Assembly: GCA_015486655.1 (NCBI GenBank)
Contig: WFRF01000241.1
Span: 1 to 5,913 of the forward strand
Length of the DNA: 5,913 nucleotides
DNA from: Caldifarciminota bacterium
Lineage (GTDB): Bacteria; Hydrothermota; 32-111; QNBC01
Reading direction: 5' to 3'
Shown here: positions 1-5,381 of the stretch, one piece after another
How the letters are laid out: every line of letters starts with the position of its first letter
Position numbering within the stretch: position 1 is the first letter of the stretch
The notes under the pieces: model-generated
The model's input: the letters and a program-made list of their open reading frames with translations, nothing else
Told to the model about the DNA's origin: nothing
The model's database searches: none
Translations under genes and position numbers: made by a program

Positions 1-560
1 AATGCGCTTATATTAAAATAGTGAGATATACTTGACATACCTATAAATCTGCCTCTTCCCAATCCTATATTGAATTTAATTATATCCGAAAAACTTTTAG
101 TGGCTACAAAATAGAGGGATGCATTTTCAATGGCTCTCTCACTACCGTAGTTCTCGTCTGGAAAACCAACCGTATCACTGTTTCCGCCTCCGGCACTTGA
201 AATATGCTCTCTGTATGTAACATTGTACATCCCTACGGCTAAAGCCGGTTTATTACCGCTTTCGCGCAAAATATTATAATTCACATCAATAGCCCAATCC
301 ATCAAAGTAAACATCGAAAGACGAAGCTCAAGTTTGTTCAATAAGCCGTAAGAAAAAAACAGATCATAGTCCGGTTTATTCAAACTCAGGTTTTCCACCG
401 GTAAACCTGCCGAAAGGGATAATTCGAACCTTCCGTTGGGAAGCACATTTGCAGTGGGTATATCGATAAAAACATTATCAGACTGAAATTCGGCATTTAC
501 AAATATAGGCAGTAAAATAAAAGACAAAGCAATTATAATAAAAACTAACTTTTTCCACAT
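1..560 (-). CDS. exported, probable outer-membrane beta-barrel protein (N-terminal part)
   Basis: An open frame starts at ATG 560-558 and runs off the left edge, giving 186 codons without a stop. The start is set by GGAGG at 573-569, 8 nt upstream. Residues 1-24 form a signal peptide: Met-Trp-Lys-Lys, a hydrophobic stretch (LVFIIIALSFILLPIFV) and an N-A cleavage site before EFQSD. The mature part begins VFIDIPTANVLPNGRFELSL and continues with alternating polar/apolar stretches rich in aromatic residues and glycine (FELSLSAGLP, LELRLSMFTL, ALAVGMYNVTY, FNIGLGRGRFIG). That pattern resembles amphipathic beta strands of an outer-membrane barrel. I do not recognise the exact family; a barrel of polysaccharide-export or uncharacterised type is possible. 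Export is well supported, the barrel less so, and the C-terminus is outside the window. The gene is divergent from rho and has its own promoter. Confidence 0.72.
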   Translation of the reverse strand, partial: MWKKLVFIIIALSFILLPIFVNAEFQSDNVFIDIPTANVLPNGRFELSLSAGLPVENLSLNKPDYDLFFSYGLLNKLELRLSMFTLMDWAIDVNYNILRESGNKPALAVGMYNVTYREHISSAGGGNSDTVGFPDENYGSERAIENASLYFVATKSFSDIIKFNIGLGRGRFIGMSSISHYFNISA

Positions 561-588
561 ACTTATACCCTCCGTTATATTATATTAA

Positions 589-617
589 ATTTTACATCTT
601 AAACCTTAATTAGTCAA
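589..617 (-). promoter_or_regulatory. sigma70-type promoter of the leftward exported-protein gene
   Basis: On the minus strand, TTGACT (617-612) and TAAAAT (594-589) are separated by 17 bp. Each hexamer matches the consensus at 5 of 6 positions. Transcription would begin near 582, giving a 5' UTR of about 22 nt that contains the GGAGG site. The sequence upstream of the -35 is A/T-rich and is shared with the rho promoter. Confidence 0.6.
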
Positions 618-699
618 GTAAAATTATAATTTCAATTCCGTGATATTTTACAGGGAGTGTACAATATTTTAATTAGTAAAAAAAATATTCAAATTTTAC

Positions 700-728
700 T
701 TGACATAATCCCTTTTTTATAGTAGATT
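700..728 (+). promoter_or_regulatory. sigma70-type promoter of rho-rpmE
   Basis: A perfect -35, TTGACA (700-705), is followed after 17 bp by TAGATT (723-728), which matches the -10 consensus at 4 of 6 positions. Transcription would start near 735, about 32 nt before the rho ATG. An A/T-rich tract lies directly upstream and could act as an UP element. No hairpin or terminator is visible in the short leader. Confidence 0.6.
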
Positions 729-766
729 AATGCTGTTCATTAACCTTAAACCAATTTTTTATTTTT

Positions 767-2020
767 ATGAATCTAATCGAACTAAAAGCAAAACCCATAA
801 AAGAGTTATACGAAATAGCGAAAACGCTGAACGTTGCCGAATACAGCGAACTGTCTCGCCAGGATTTAATCCTTAAAATATTGGAAGCTGAAAAAGAAAC
901 CGGTGAACCCTTTTATGGAGGCGGAGTACTGGATGTAATCCAAGACGGATACGGATTTTTGAGATCTTCCATATACAGCTATTACCCCAGTAACGACGAC
1001 ATCTATGTTTCATCCTCACAAATCAAGAAATTCGGACTTAAAACAGGTGATATTATCTACGGACAGGTAAGGCCGCCAAAGGACAATGAGAAGTATTATG
1101 CCCTTTTAAAGATCGACAAAATTAATTATGATTCTCCGGGTAAAATTCACGACAGGATAATGTTTGACAATCTGACACCTCTGTATCCAACAGAGAGAAT
1201 CAAATTGGAAACCACTCGCGAAGATGTTACAACAAGGATAATCGACCTTCTTACCCCTATCGGAAAAGGACAAAGAGCTTTGATTACTTCTCCTCCCAGG
1301 GCAGGCAAAACAGTCATCTTGCAAAAGATAGCAAACAGTATAACCAAAAACCATCCTGAAATTATACCCATTGTTTTACTTATTGACGAACGCCCGGAAG
1401 AGGTTACGGACATGGAACGTTCCGTTCAAGCAGAAGTTGTCAGCTCGACATTTGATGAGCCTCCCGAAAGACATGTATCCGTTGCCAGAATTGTTATTGA
1501 AAAAGCAAAACGTCTGGTTGAGGCGAAGAGAGACGTAGTTATTCTGCTTGACAGTATTACAAGACTTGCAAGGGCACATAACGTCGTAATACCACATAGC
1601 GGTAAGACACTCTCAGGAGGTATCGATTCAAATGCTCTGCATAAACCCAAGCGTTTTTTCGGTGCCGCAAGAAACATTGAGGAAGGCGGCAGTTTAACGA
1701 TTATTGCTACTGCTCTGATTGAAACAGGAAGCAGAATGGACGATGTAATCTTCGAAGAGTTTAAAGGTACGGGTAACATGGAATTGGTATTAGACAGAAA
1801 ACTCTCCGACAGAAGGATTTTCCCGGCAATTGATATAAACAGATCAGGTACAAGAAAAGAAGAACTCTTACATACGACGAATGACCTCAACAGAATATGG
1901 GTTTTAAGGAAACTACTCAATGAAATGAACACAATTGAAGCTATGGAATTTTTAACGGATAGATTGAGATTATCAAAGAATAATAAACAATTTTTAAAAT
2001 CGATGTCAGATCAGTTTTAG
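767..2020 (+). CDS. rho: transcription termination factor Rho
   Basis: Rho is a hexameric, ATP-driven RNA translocase that terminates transcription of untranslated RNA. At 417 residues this copy is close to the 419 of E. coli and has no insertion. In order it shows: the N-terminal helical domain starting MNLIELKAKPIKELYEIA; a cold-shock-like RNA-binding fold at about 52-118 (GGVLDVIQDGYGFLR); the P-loop SPPRAGKT at 175-182; the catalytic-glutamate segment LLIDERPEEVTDMER at 204-218; Walker B VVILLDSITRLARA at 257-270; the Q-loop HSGKTLSGGIDSNAL at 277-291; and the R-loop region GTGNMELVLDRKLSDRR at 334-350. No essential element is missing. The start is fixed by family homology, since MNLIELK is the standard N-terminus. 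There is no Shine-Dalgarno upstream, only a T-rich tract. The gene is followed after 10 bp by rpmE, so the two are probably cotranscribed. Confidence 0.98.
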   Translation: MNLIELKAKPIKELYEIAKTLNVAEYSELSRQDLILKILEAEKETGEPFYGGGVLDVIQDGYGFLRSSIYSYYPSNDDIYVSSSQIKKFGLKTGDIIYGQVRPPKDNEKYYALLKIDKINYDSPGKIHDRIMFDNLTPLYPTERIKLETTREDVTTRIIDLLTPIGKGQRALITSPPRAGKTVILQKIANSITKNHPEIIPIVLLIDERPEEVTDMERSVQAEVVSSTFDEPPERHVSVARIVIEKAKRLVEAKRDVVILLDSITRLARAHNVVIPHSGKTLSGGIDSNALHKPKRFFGAARNIEEGGSLTIIATALIETGSRMDDVIFEEFKGTGNMELVLDRKLSDRRIFPAIDINRSGTRKEELLHTTNDLNRIWVLRKLLNEMNTIEAMEFLTDRLRLSKNNKQFLKSMSDQF

Positions 2021-2030
2021 CGGAGGTAAA

Positions 2031-2243
2031 ATGAAGAAAAAGATTCACCCCAAATATGTAGACTGTACAATCACATGTGCCTGTGGTAATGTTGTTCACA
2101 CAAAAGCCACGGTACCTGAAATGCATGTAGAGATTTGCTCTGCTTGTCATCCATTTTTCACCGGGAAGCAAAAGTTTGTAGACTCTGCGGGAAAAGTAGA
2201 AAAATTCTTAAAAAAATACGGAAAGAGAAAAAAGGGAGCTTAA
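2031..2243 (+). CDS. rpmE: 50S ribosomal protein L31 (zinc-binding type)
   Basis: This 70-residue protein is a peripheral large-subunit component that bridges the subunits. It opens with MKKKIHPKY, carries the zinc ligands C16, C18, C36 and C39 (CACG ... CSAC), and has the family signature HPFFTGKQKFVDSAGKVEKF. All four cysteines are present, so it is the zinc-containing (C+) form, not the zinc-independent paralogue made under zinc starvation. It starts 10 bp after rho, with GGAGGT at 2022-2027 close to the ATG, and forms an operon with rho, a common pairing in bacteria. The basic C-terminus ends KRKKGA. The last codons and the stop lie inside the shared terminator palindrome, so the final KKGA is dictated by that palindrome. 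Confidence 0.97.
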   Translation: MKKKIHPKYVDCTITCACGNVVHTKATVPEMHVEICSACHPFFTGKQKFVDSAGKVEKFLKKYGKRKKGA

Positions 2244-2255
2244 GCTCCCTTTTTT
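2228..2255. terminator. bidirectional intrinsic terminator shared by rho-rpmE and pyrRBC
   Basis: This is a perfect 28-bp palindrome with its centre between 2241 and 2242. Six A (2228-2233) and GGGAGC lead to a TTAA loop, then GCTCCC and six T (2250-2255). On either strand the RNA forms a G/C-rich AGGGAGC/GCUCCCU stem followed by a U-tract, so it can terminate both converging operons. The rpmE stop (2241-2243) and the pyrC stop (2242-2240) both lie in the loop. Confidence 0.93.
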
Positions 2256-3547
2256 ATTTCGCCTTCAACTAATTTCATATCCCCTTCAACCAAAGTAAAC
2301 ATCACTCTGACGCCTACATTCCTGCCTATGAAGGCGTTGTTTCTTGATTTTGACTGAAAATATCTCGGCGTAATTTTCCAATCTTCCTCTTTGAATATCA
2401 TAAATGTTGCATCTTCTCCCTCTTGCATTCTTGTGGGTATATCAATTTTGAAATATTTCACCGGATTTTCATTCATTAATTTAAGCAGTTGAAAGATGTC
2501 AATTTCTCCTTTTTTAACGAGTTCCGTATACAAAACGGGAAATGCCGTTTCGAGCCCCGTCACACCGAAGGGGGCATAGTTAAATTCAACTTCCTTTTCA
2601 TAAATTGCATGGGGCGCATGATCAGTGGCAATGATATCTATGAGACCTGTCTTTATTCCATCTACAAGCGCAAGCCTGTCTTCTTCCGACCTGAGCGGTG
2701 GTTTCATTTTATAGTTTGTATTAAACGTTTCCACATACGTATCATTCAGAAGAAGGTGGTGAGGTGTTACGTCACAAGTGACTTTTACGTTTCTGTCTTT
2801 TGCATATTTTATTACATCGAGGGTGTTCTTTGATGAAACATGGGTTATATGAACGCGTCCGTCGACATATTCGGCGATCCGTAAATCCCTGTATGTAATG
2901 GTGTCTTCGGATAAATCCGGAATACCTACCATTCCCAATTTTGCTTGAACTTTCCCCTCGTGCATTACACCTTCTTCGGACAAATTTATATCCTCTTCAT
3001 GGAGAACTATGGGAATATCGAACATCTTTATATATTTCAATGCCCTTAACAACAGCGACGGATCCATAATTGTATTACCGTCATCAGACAAACCTATCAC
3101 ACCTTCTTTTACTAGATCGTTAATTTCAGCAAGTTCTTTCCCTTCAAGATTCTTTGTTACTGCCCCATAAGTGTATATCTTTGCCAAATCTACATCTTTA
3201 CCTCTTTCAAGTACATATCTAACGGTTCCTGCCGTATCCACTGCCGGCACTGTGTTTGCCATCCCGGTAATTGCTACAAAACCACCGTTTACGGCAGCCC
3301 TCGATACCGTATCAATTGTCTCTTTGTATTCATATCCGGGTTCTCTCAGATGTGTGTGTATATCTACAAGGCCCGGAGAGGCATACATTCCCTGACAATC
3401 TATTACTTTGGCATCCACGTCATTTATTTCACCCAACTTCTCTATCTTACCGTTGCCGATAAGTATGTCTTTCTTCTCAATTGTTTTATTCTTAGTATCA
3501 ATTAGATTCACATTCTTAAACAGTATTCTATCATATGATTTTTTCAT
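2240..3547 (-). CDS. pyrC: dihydroorotase, class I
   Basis: The enzyme reversibly cyclises N-carbamoyl-L-aspartate to L-dihydroorotate, the third step of UMP synthesis, in the cytoplasm. It is an amidohydrolase-fold metalloenzyme of 435 residues, a normal length for the long class I type. Metal and catalytic residues are all visible: H64 and H66 in VDIHTHLREPG, D155/D156 in GLSDDG, H183 in VLHEED, H236 in HITHVS, and D309 in IATDHAPH. The substrate-binding asparagine is N98 in GMANTVPAVD, where Ala replaces the usual Pro of MPNT. The ATG at 3547-3545 is chosen because GGAGG lies 8 nt upstream inside pyrB; this gives a 17-bp overlap with the end of pyrB and likely translational coupling. It is the last gene of the operon. 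Its C-terminal KKGA and stop are encoded in the shared terminator palindrome. Confidence 0.97.
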   Translation of the reverse strand: MKKSYDRILFKNVNLIDTKNKTIEKKDILIGNGKIEKLGEINDVDAKVIDCQGMYASPGLVDIHTHLREPGYEYKETIDTVSRAAVNGGFVAITGMANTVPAVDTAGTVRYVLERGKDVDLAKIYTYGAVTKNLEGKELAEINDLVKEGVIGLSDDGNTIMDPSLLLRALKYIKMFDIPIVLHEEDINLSEEGVMHEGKVQAKLGMVGIPDLSEDTITYRDLRIAEYVDGRVHITHVSSKNTLDVIKYAKDRNVKVTCDVTPHHLLLNDTYVETFNTNYKMKPPLRSEEDRLALVDGIKTGLIDIIATDHAPHAIYEKEVEFNYAPFGVTGLETAFPVLYTELVKKGEIDIFQLLKLMNENPVKYFKIDIPTRMQEGEDATFMIFKEEDWKITPRYFQSKSRNNAFIGRNVGVRVMFTLVEGDMKLVEGEIKKGA

Positions 3548-4469
3548 CTTTATTCCCTCCGTTAAGCAAATACAATACAGCCATTCTTACCGCAACACCG
3601 TTTGTTACCTGATTCAGAATAACCGAGTGCTTGCCGTCTGCCACATCTCCGTCAAGTTCCACGCCTCTGTTAATTGGGCCCGGGTGCATAATAATAACAT
3701 CCTCTTTCGTCTTTTTCAGTCTGTCCCTGTCCATACTGAAAAGATTCATATACTCTCTTGTACTCGGGAATAGCCCCACCTTTTGCCTTTCTCTCTGGAT
3801 TCTTAAAAGATAAATTACATCTTTGTCTCTTATTGCTTCATCCATATTGTAGTAGACGTTCACAGGTAACTGTTCTATGTTCTGGGGCAACAATGTAGGC
3901 GGAGCACATACGGATACCTCCGCTCCCAATTTTGTAAGTCCCCAAATGTTTGAACGAGCTACTCTCGAATGAGCGATATCCCCTACTATTAGTACCTTCA
4001 GTCCTTTGAATGTTTTAACGTTTTCACGCAATGTTGACAAATCCAGCAAACACTGAGTGGGGTGCTCATGATTCCCGTCACCTGCATTTATGACGGATGC
4101 CTCAATTCTTTCCGAAAGAAATTTCGGAGCACCTTCACACGAATGTCTCATAACCACCATATCCACTCTCATAGCCTCAAGATTTCTTGCCGTATCGAGA
4201 AGAGTTTCTCCTTTTTTTACGCTTGAAGTTGAAGTGGAAATAGACATTGTTTCGGCTGATAACCTCTTTGCGGCTATTGAAAACGAAGCCGAAGTCCTTG
4301 TACTCGGTTCAAAAAACAGGTTTAAAACCGTTCTGCCTCTTAATGGCGGGACCTTTTTTATGTTTCTTCTTAATATTTCCTTAAACGGTTCTGCCGTATC
4401 GAGAATCAGATTAATTTCTTCCGGAGTCAACTCCTCAATGGTTATTAAATCTTTTCTCTTCCATTCCAT
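3531..4469 (-). CDS. pyrB: aspartate carbamoyltransferase, catalytic chain
   Basis: It condenses carbamoyl phosphate with L-aspartate to give N-carbamoyl-aspartate, the committed step of pyrimidine synthesis. The 312-residue length is normal for the catalytic chain, which forms trimers. Visible motifs are the carbamoyl-phosphate loop FFEPSTRTSASF (S56-T59), KKGE with the active-site lysine region at 85-88, HEHPTQ at 134-139, the aspartate-domain GDIAHSRVARS at 163-173, LLRIQRERQ at 221-229, and MHPGPINRGVE at 261-271. The ATG overlaps the pyrR stop by one base (TAATG) and is preceded by GAGGGTGA in the end of pyrR, so translation is probably coupled. No pyrI regulatory subunit gene follows; pyrC does. 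Association with dihydroorotase, as known in Aquifex, is possible but is only inferred from adjacency. Confidence 0.98.
   Translation of the reverse strand: MEWKRKDLITIEELTPEEINLILDTAEPFKEILRRNIKKVPPLRGRTVLNLFFEPSTRTSASFSIAAKRLSAETMSISTSTSSVKKGETLLDTARNLEAMRVDMVVMRHSCEGAPKFLSERIEASVINAGDGNHEHPTQCLLDLSTLRENVKTFKGLKVLIVGDIAHSRVARSNIWGLTKLGAEVSVCAPPTLLPQNIEQLPVNVYYNMDEAIRDKDVIYLLRIQRERQKVGLFPSTREYMNLFSMDRDRLKKTKEDVIIMHPGPINRGVELDGDVADGKHSVILNQVTNGVAVRMAVLYLLNGGNKDEKII
3556..3560 (-). promoter_or_regulatory. pyrC ribosome-binding site inside pyrB
   Basis: GGAGG on the minus strand lies 8 nt before the ATG at 3547 and within the last codons of pyrB. It decides the pyrC start and explains the 17-bp overlap of the two genes. 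Confidence 0.85.
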
Positions 4470-5002
4470 TATATCACCCTCTTTTCAATTATTACTTCAT
4501 CAACACCGTCAATTTCCTTAACATGTACATCAACAAGTTCATCTCTTGAAGTCGGAATGTTTTTGCCCACATAATCTGCTTTTATGGGAAGTTCCCTGTG
4601 CCCTCTGTCCACAAGTACGGCAAGTTGAATACATTTGGGACGACCGAAATCGATAAGTTCATCCAAAGCGGACCTGATTGTTCTCCCCGTAAACAATACA
4701 TCATCTATAAGAATTATCGTTTTTTCGTCGATGTTAACGGGAATATCCGTTTTATGTATGACGGGCTGATTTGCAATTGAAGACAAATCGTCTCTGTACA
4801 ATGTTATATCCAATTTCCCCGTAATGATATTCTTACCTTCAATTTCCTGTAACAATTTTGCTATCCTGTCAGCAAGGATATCCCCTCTTCTCTGTATCCC
4901 TATGACAATAAGATTATCTATCCCGCCGTTCTTTTCGACTATTTCGTGGGCAATCCTGGTCAAAGCTCTTTTAATTGCCAATTCATCCATTATTTTTGCC
5001 AT
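4469..5002 (-). CDS. pyrR: bifunctional pyr operon regulatory protein / uracil phosphoribosyltransferase
   Basis: PyrR binds pyr leader RNA when charged with UMP/UTP and lowers operon expression; most members also convert uracil and PRPP to UMP. The protein is 177 residues, the usual size. It shows the conserved N-terminal helix DELAIKRALTRIAHEIVEKN, the IGIQRRGDILADRIA segment at 34-48, and the PRPP-binding loop TIILIDDVLFTGRTIRSALD at 95-114. The basic, RNA-contacting surface expected of the family is suggested by RRG (38-40) and by K/R residues near the C-terminus. The start at 5002 has GGAGGT four to five nt upstream, the same spacing as rpmE. A second in-frame ATG at codon 5 (4990) overlaps the leader ORF stop, but the Shine-Dalgarno is too far from it. 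First gene of pyrR-pyrB-pyrC, downstream of a leader with a PyrR-binding hairpin, so it is probably autoregulated. Confidence 0.97.
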   Translation of the reverse strand: MAKIMDELAIKRALTRIAHEIVEKNGGIDNLIVIGIQRRGDILADRIAKLLQEIEGKNIITGKLDITLYRDDLSSIANQPVIHKTDIPVNIDEKTIILIDDVLFTGRTIRSALDELIDFGRPKCIQLAVLVDRGHRELPIKADYVGKNIPTSRDELVDVHVKEIDGVDEVIIEKRVI

Positions 5003-5061
5003 TTTACCTCCTTATAAAAAAATAACCTTGCTTTCGCAAGATTTTCTTCAGGTAATTTCAT
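4990..5061 (-). CDS. pyr leader ORF, 23 codons
   Basis: On the minus strand an ATG (5061-5059) has an excellent ribosome-binding site, AGGAGG with 6 nt to the start. The reading frame encodes 23 residues (MKLPEENLAK, then ARLFFYKEVKWQK) and stops at TAA 4992-4990. It spans the intrinsic terminator and the pyrR Shine-Dalgarno and overlaps the first codons of pyrR in another frame; its stop shares one base with pyrR codon 5 (TAATG). The peptide has no recognisable domain. Its likely role is regulatory: the act of translation would keep the terminator from folding. Reality of translation is inferred from the strong start signal and its position, not from homology. Confidence 0.6.
   Translation of the reverse strand: MKLPEENLAKARLFFYKEVKWQK
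5007..5012 (-). promoter_or_regulatory. pyrR ribosome-binding site inside the leader ORF
   Basis: AGGAGG on the minus strand lies 4 nt before the pyrR ATG and 3 nt after the terminator U-tract. It is read through by any ribosome translating the leader ORF, which may couple leader translation to pyrR initiation. Confidence 0.8.
5016..5043 (-). terminator. pyr operon attenuator (intrinsic terminator in leader)
   Basis: The minus-strand RNA can form an 8-bp stem, AAUCUUGC paired with GCAAGGUU (one U-G wobble). It is closed by a stable GAAA tetraloop (5035-5032) and followed by A and seven U (5022-5016). The stem is short but has the GNRA loop and U-tract of a functional terminator. It lies about 60-90 nt from the predicted transcription start and just before the pyrR ribosome-binding site, so terminated RNA would contain no structural gene. 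Confidence 0.75.
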
Positions 5062-5071
5062 ATTTTTCCTC

Positions 5072-5100
5072 CTTTCTGACCTCACCGGATCAGTTTAAAG
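5072..5100 (-). promoter_or_regulatory. PyrR-binding RNA hairpin
   Basis: The minus-strand RNA contains AUCCGGUGAGGU (5090-5079), which fits the PyrR-binding consensus RUCCNGNGAGGY at every position. The flanking pair, usually A-U, is here G-C (5091/5078), a compensated change. The upper stem CUGA/UCAG (5093-5090 with 5079-5076), a 5' AAA bulge and a lower stem CUUU/AAAG (5100-5097 with 5075-5072) reproduce the known binding-loop layout. The lower stem uses the first G of the leader ORF Shine-Dalgarno. PyrR with bound uridine nucleotide would stabilise it. Confidence 0.88.
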
Positions 5101-5107
5101 TTTCTTT

Positions 5108-5135
5108 ATAATAACACTCTAAGATTTTTTGTCAA
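5108..5135 (-). promoter_or_regulatory. pyr operon promoter
   Basis: On the minus strand a perfect -35, TTGACA (5135-5130), is followed after 16 bp by TATTAT (5113-5108), which matches the -10 consensus at 5 of 6 positions. Transcription would start near 5104-5101, only a few bases before the PyrR-binding hairpin and about 40 nt before the leader ORF. Confidence 0.78.
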
Positions 5136-5174
5136 TACCTTACATAAAACTCATAGTAGATAGGTGTAGACATA

Positions 5175-5341
5175 TTGCGACTGCGTCACAAGTAGGAACT
5201 AAGAAGTTAGAAGTTAGAACTATTTAAATGTCACCCGATAATTAAGTGAGAAATAAGAAGTTAGAAGTGAGATATAAGAAATAGGGTCTCATTGAGATTC
5301 CGGATCAAGTCCGGAATGACAATACTGCGACTACGTCGCAA
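5175..5341. repeat. palindromic interspersed-type repeat cluster
   Basis: TTGCGAC-TGC-GTCACAA at 5175-5191 is an imperfect inverted repeat, and a related copy TGCGAC-TAC-GTCGCA at 5326-5340 is perfect. Between them are TCTC-ATT-GAGA (5287-5297) and the perfect 8-bp inverted repeat ATTCCGGA-TCAAG-TCCGGAAT (5297-5317). The two outer copies share 13 of 15 bases in the same orientation (5177-5191 and 5327-5341). The GATCAAGTCC core and CATTG/GTCGCAAT phrases resemble short palindromic elements scattered in many bacterial genomes. Copy number here cannot be tested from one window. Confidence 0.6.
5200..5268. repeat. 15-bp direct repeat, two copies, in GAAGTTA-rich tract
   Basis: TAAGAAGTTAGAAGT occurs at 5200-5214 and 5254-5268 without mismatch, and AAGTGAGA occurs at 5244-5251 and 5265-5272. 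The tract between 5192 and 5285 is purine-rich and low in complexity, built from short variants of AGAAGTT/AGAAGTG. It may be a remnant of a heptamer-type tandem repeat. Confidence 0.7.
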
Positions 5342-5381
5342 TTACCTGGCAATCTTTTCTCTGAGAGTATAATCACAATAA

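Noticed and set aside
579..584. Perfect TATAAT on the minus strand upstream of the exported-protein gene
   Set aside because: No -35 at suitable spacing, and a start from it would fall within the ribosome-binding site. TAAAAT at 594-589 pairs with a good -35 at 17 bp.
730..868. Upstream ORF beginning ATG at 730 and overlapping rho out of frame, considered as a rho leader peptide
   Set aside because: Its ATG lies 1 bp after the -10 box, so it would precede the expected transcription start, and it has no ribosome-binding site.
1106..1932. Three minus-strand open frames (73-168 codons) opposite rho
   Set aside because: They lie wholly antisense to conserved rho codons, have no domain sense or ribosome-binding sites, and reflect the codon bias of rho.
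2489..4521. Plus-strand open frames opposite pyrC and pyrB
   Set aside because: All overlap highly conserved enzyme genes on the other strand and encode low-complexity, Phe/Ser/Ile-rich products typical of antisense frames.
5012..5023. Programmed -1 frameshift on U7 joining the leader ORF to pyrR
   Set aside because: The pyrR frame has a TAA at 5014-5012, directly after the U-run, so a -1 shift would terminate at once. There is also no downstream stimulatory structure.
5200..5268. Direct repeats considered as a CRISPR array
   Set aside because: Only two 15-bp copies in low-complexity DNA, with no dyad and no cas genes nearby.
5368..5373. Second TATAAT upstream of the ABC gene
   Set aside because: There is no -35 at 15-19 bp and no extended -10 TG; the perfect promoter at 5382-5410 is far better.
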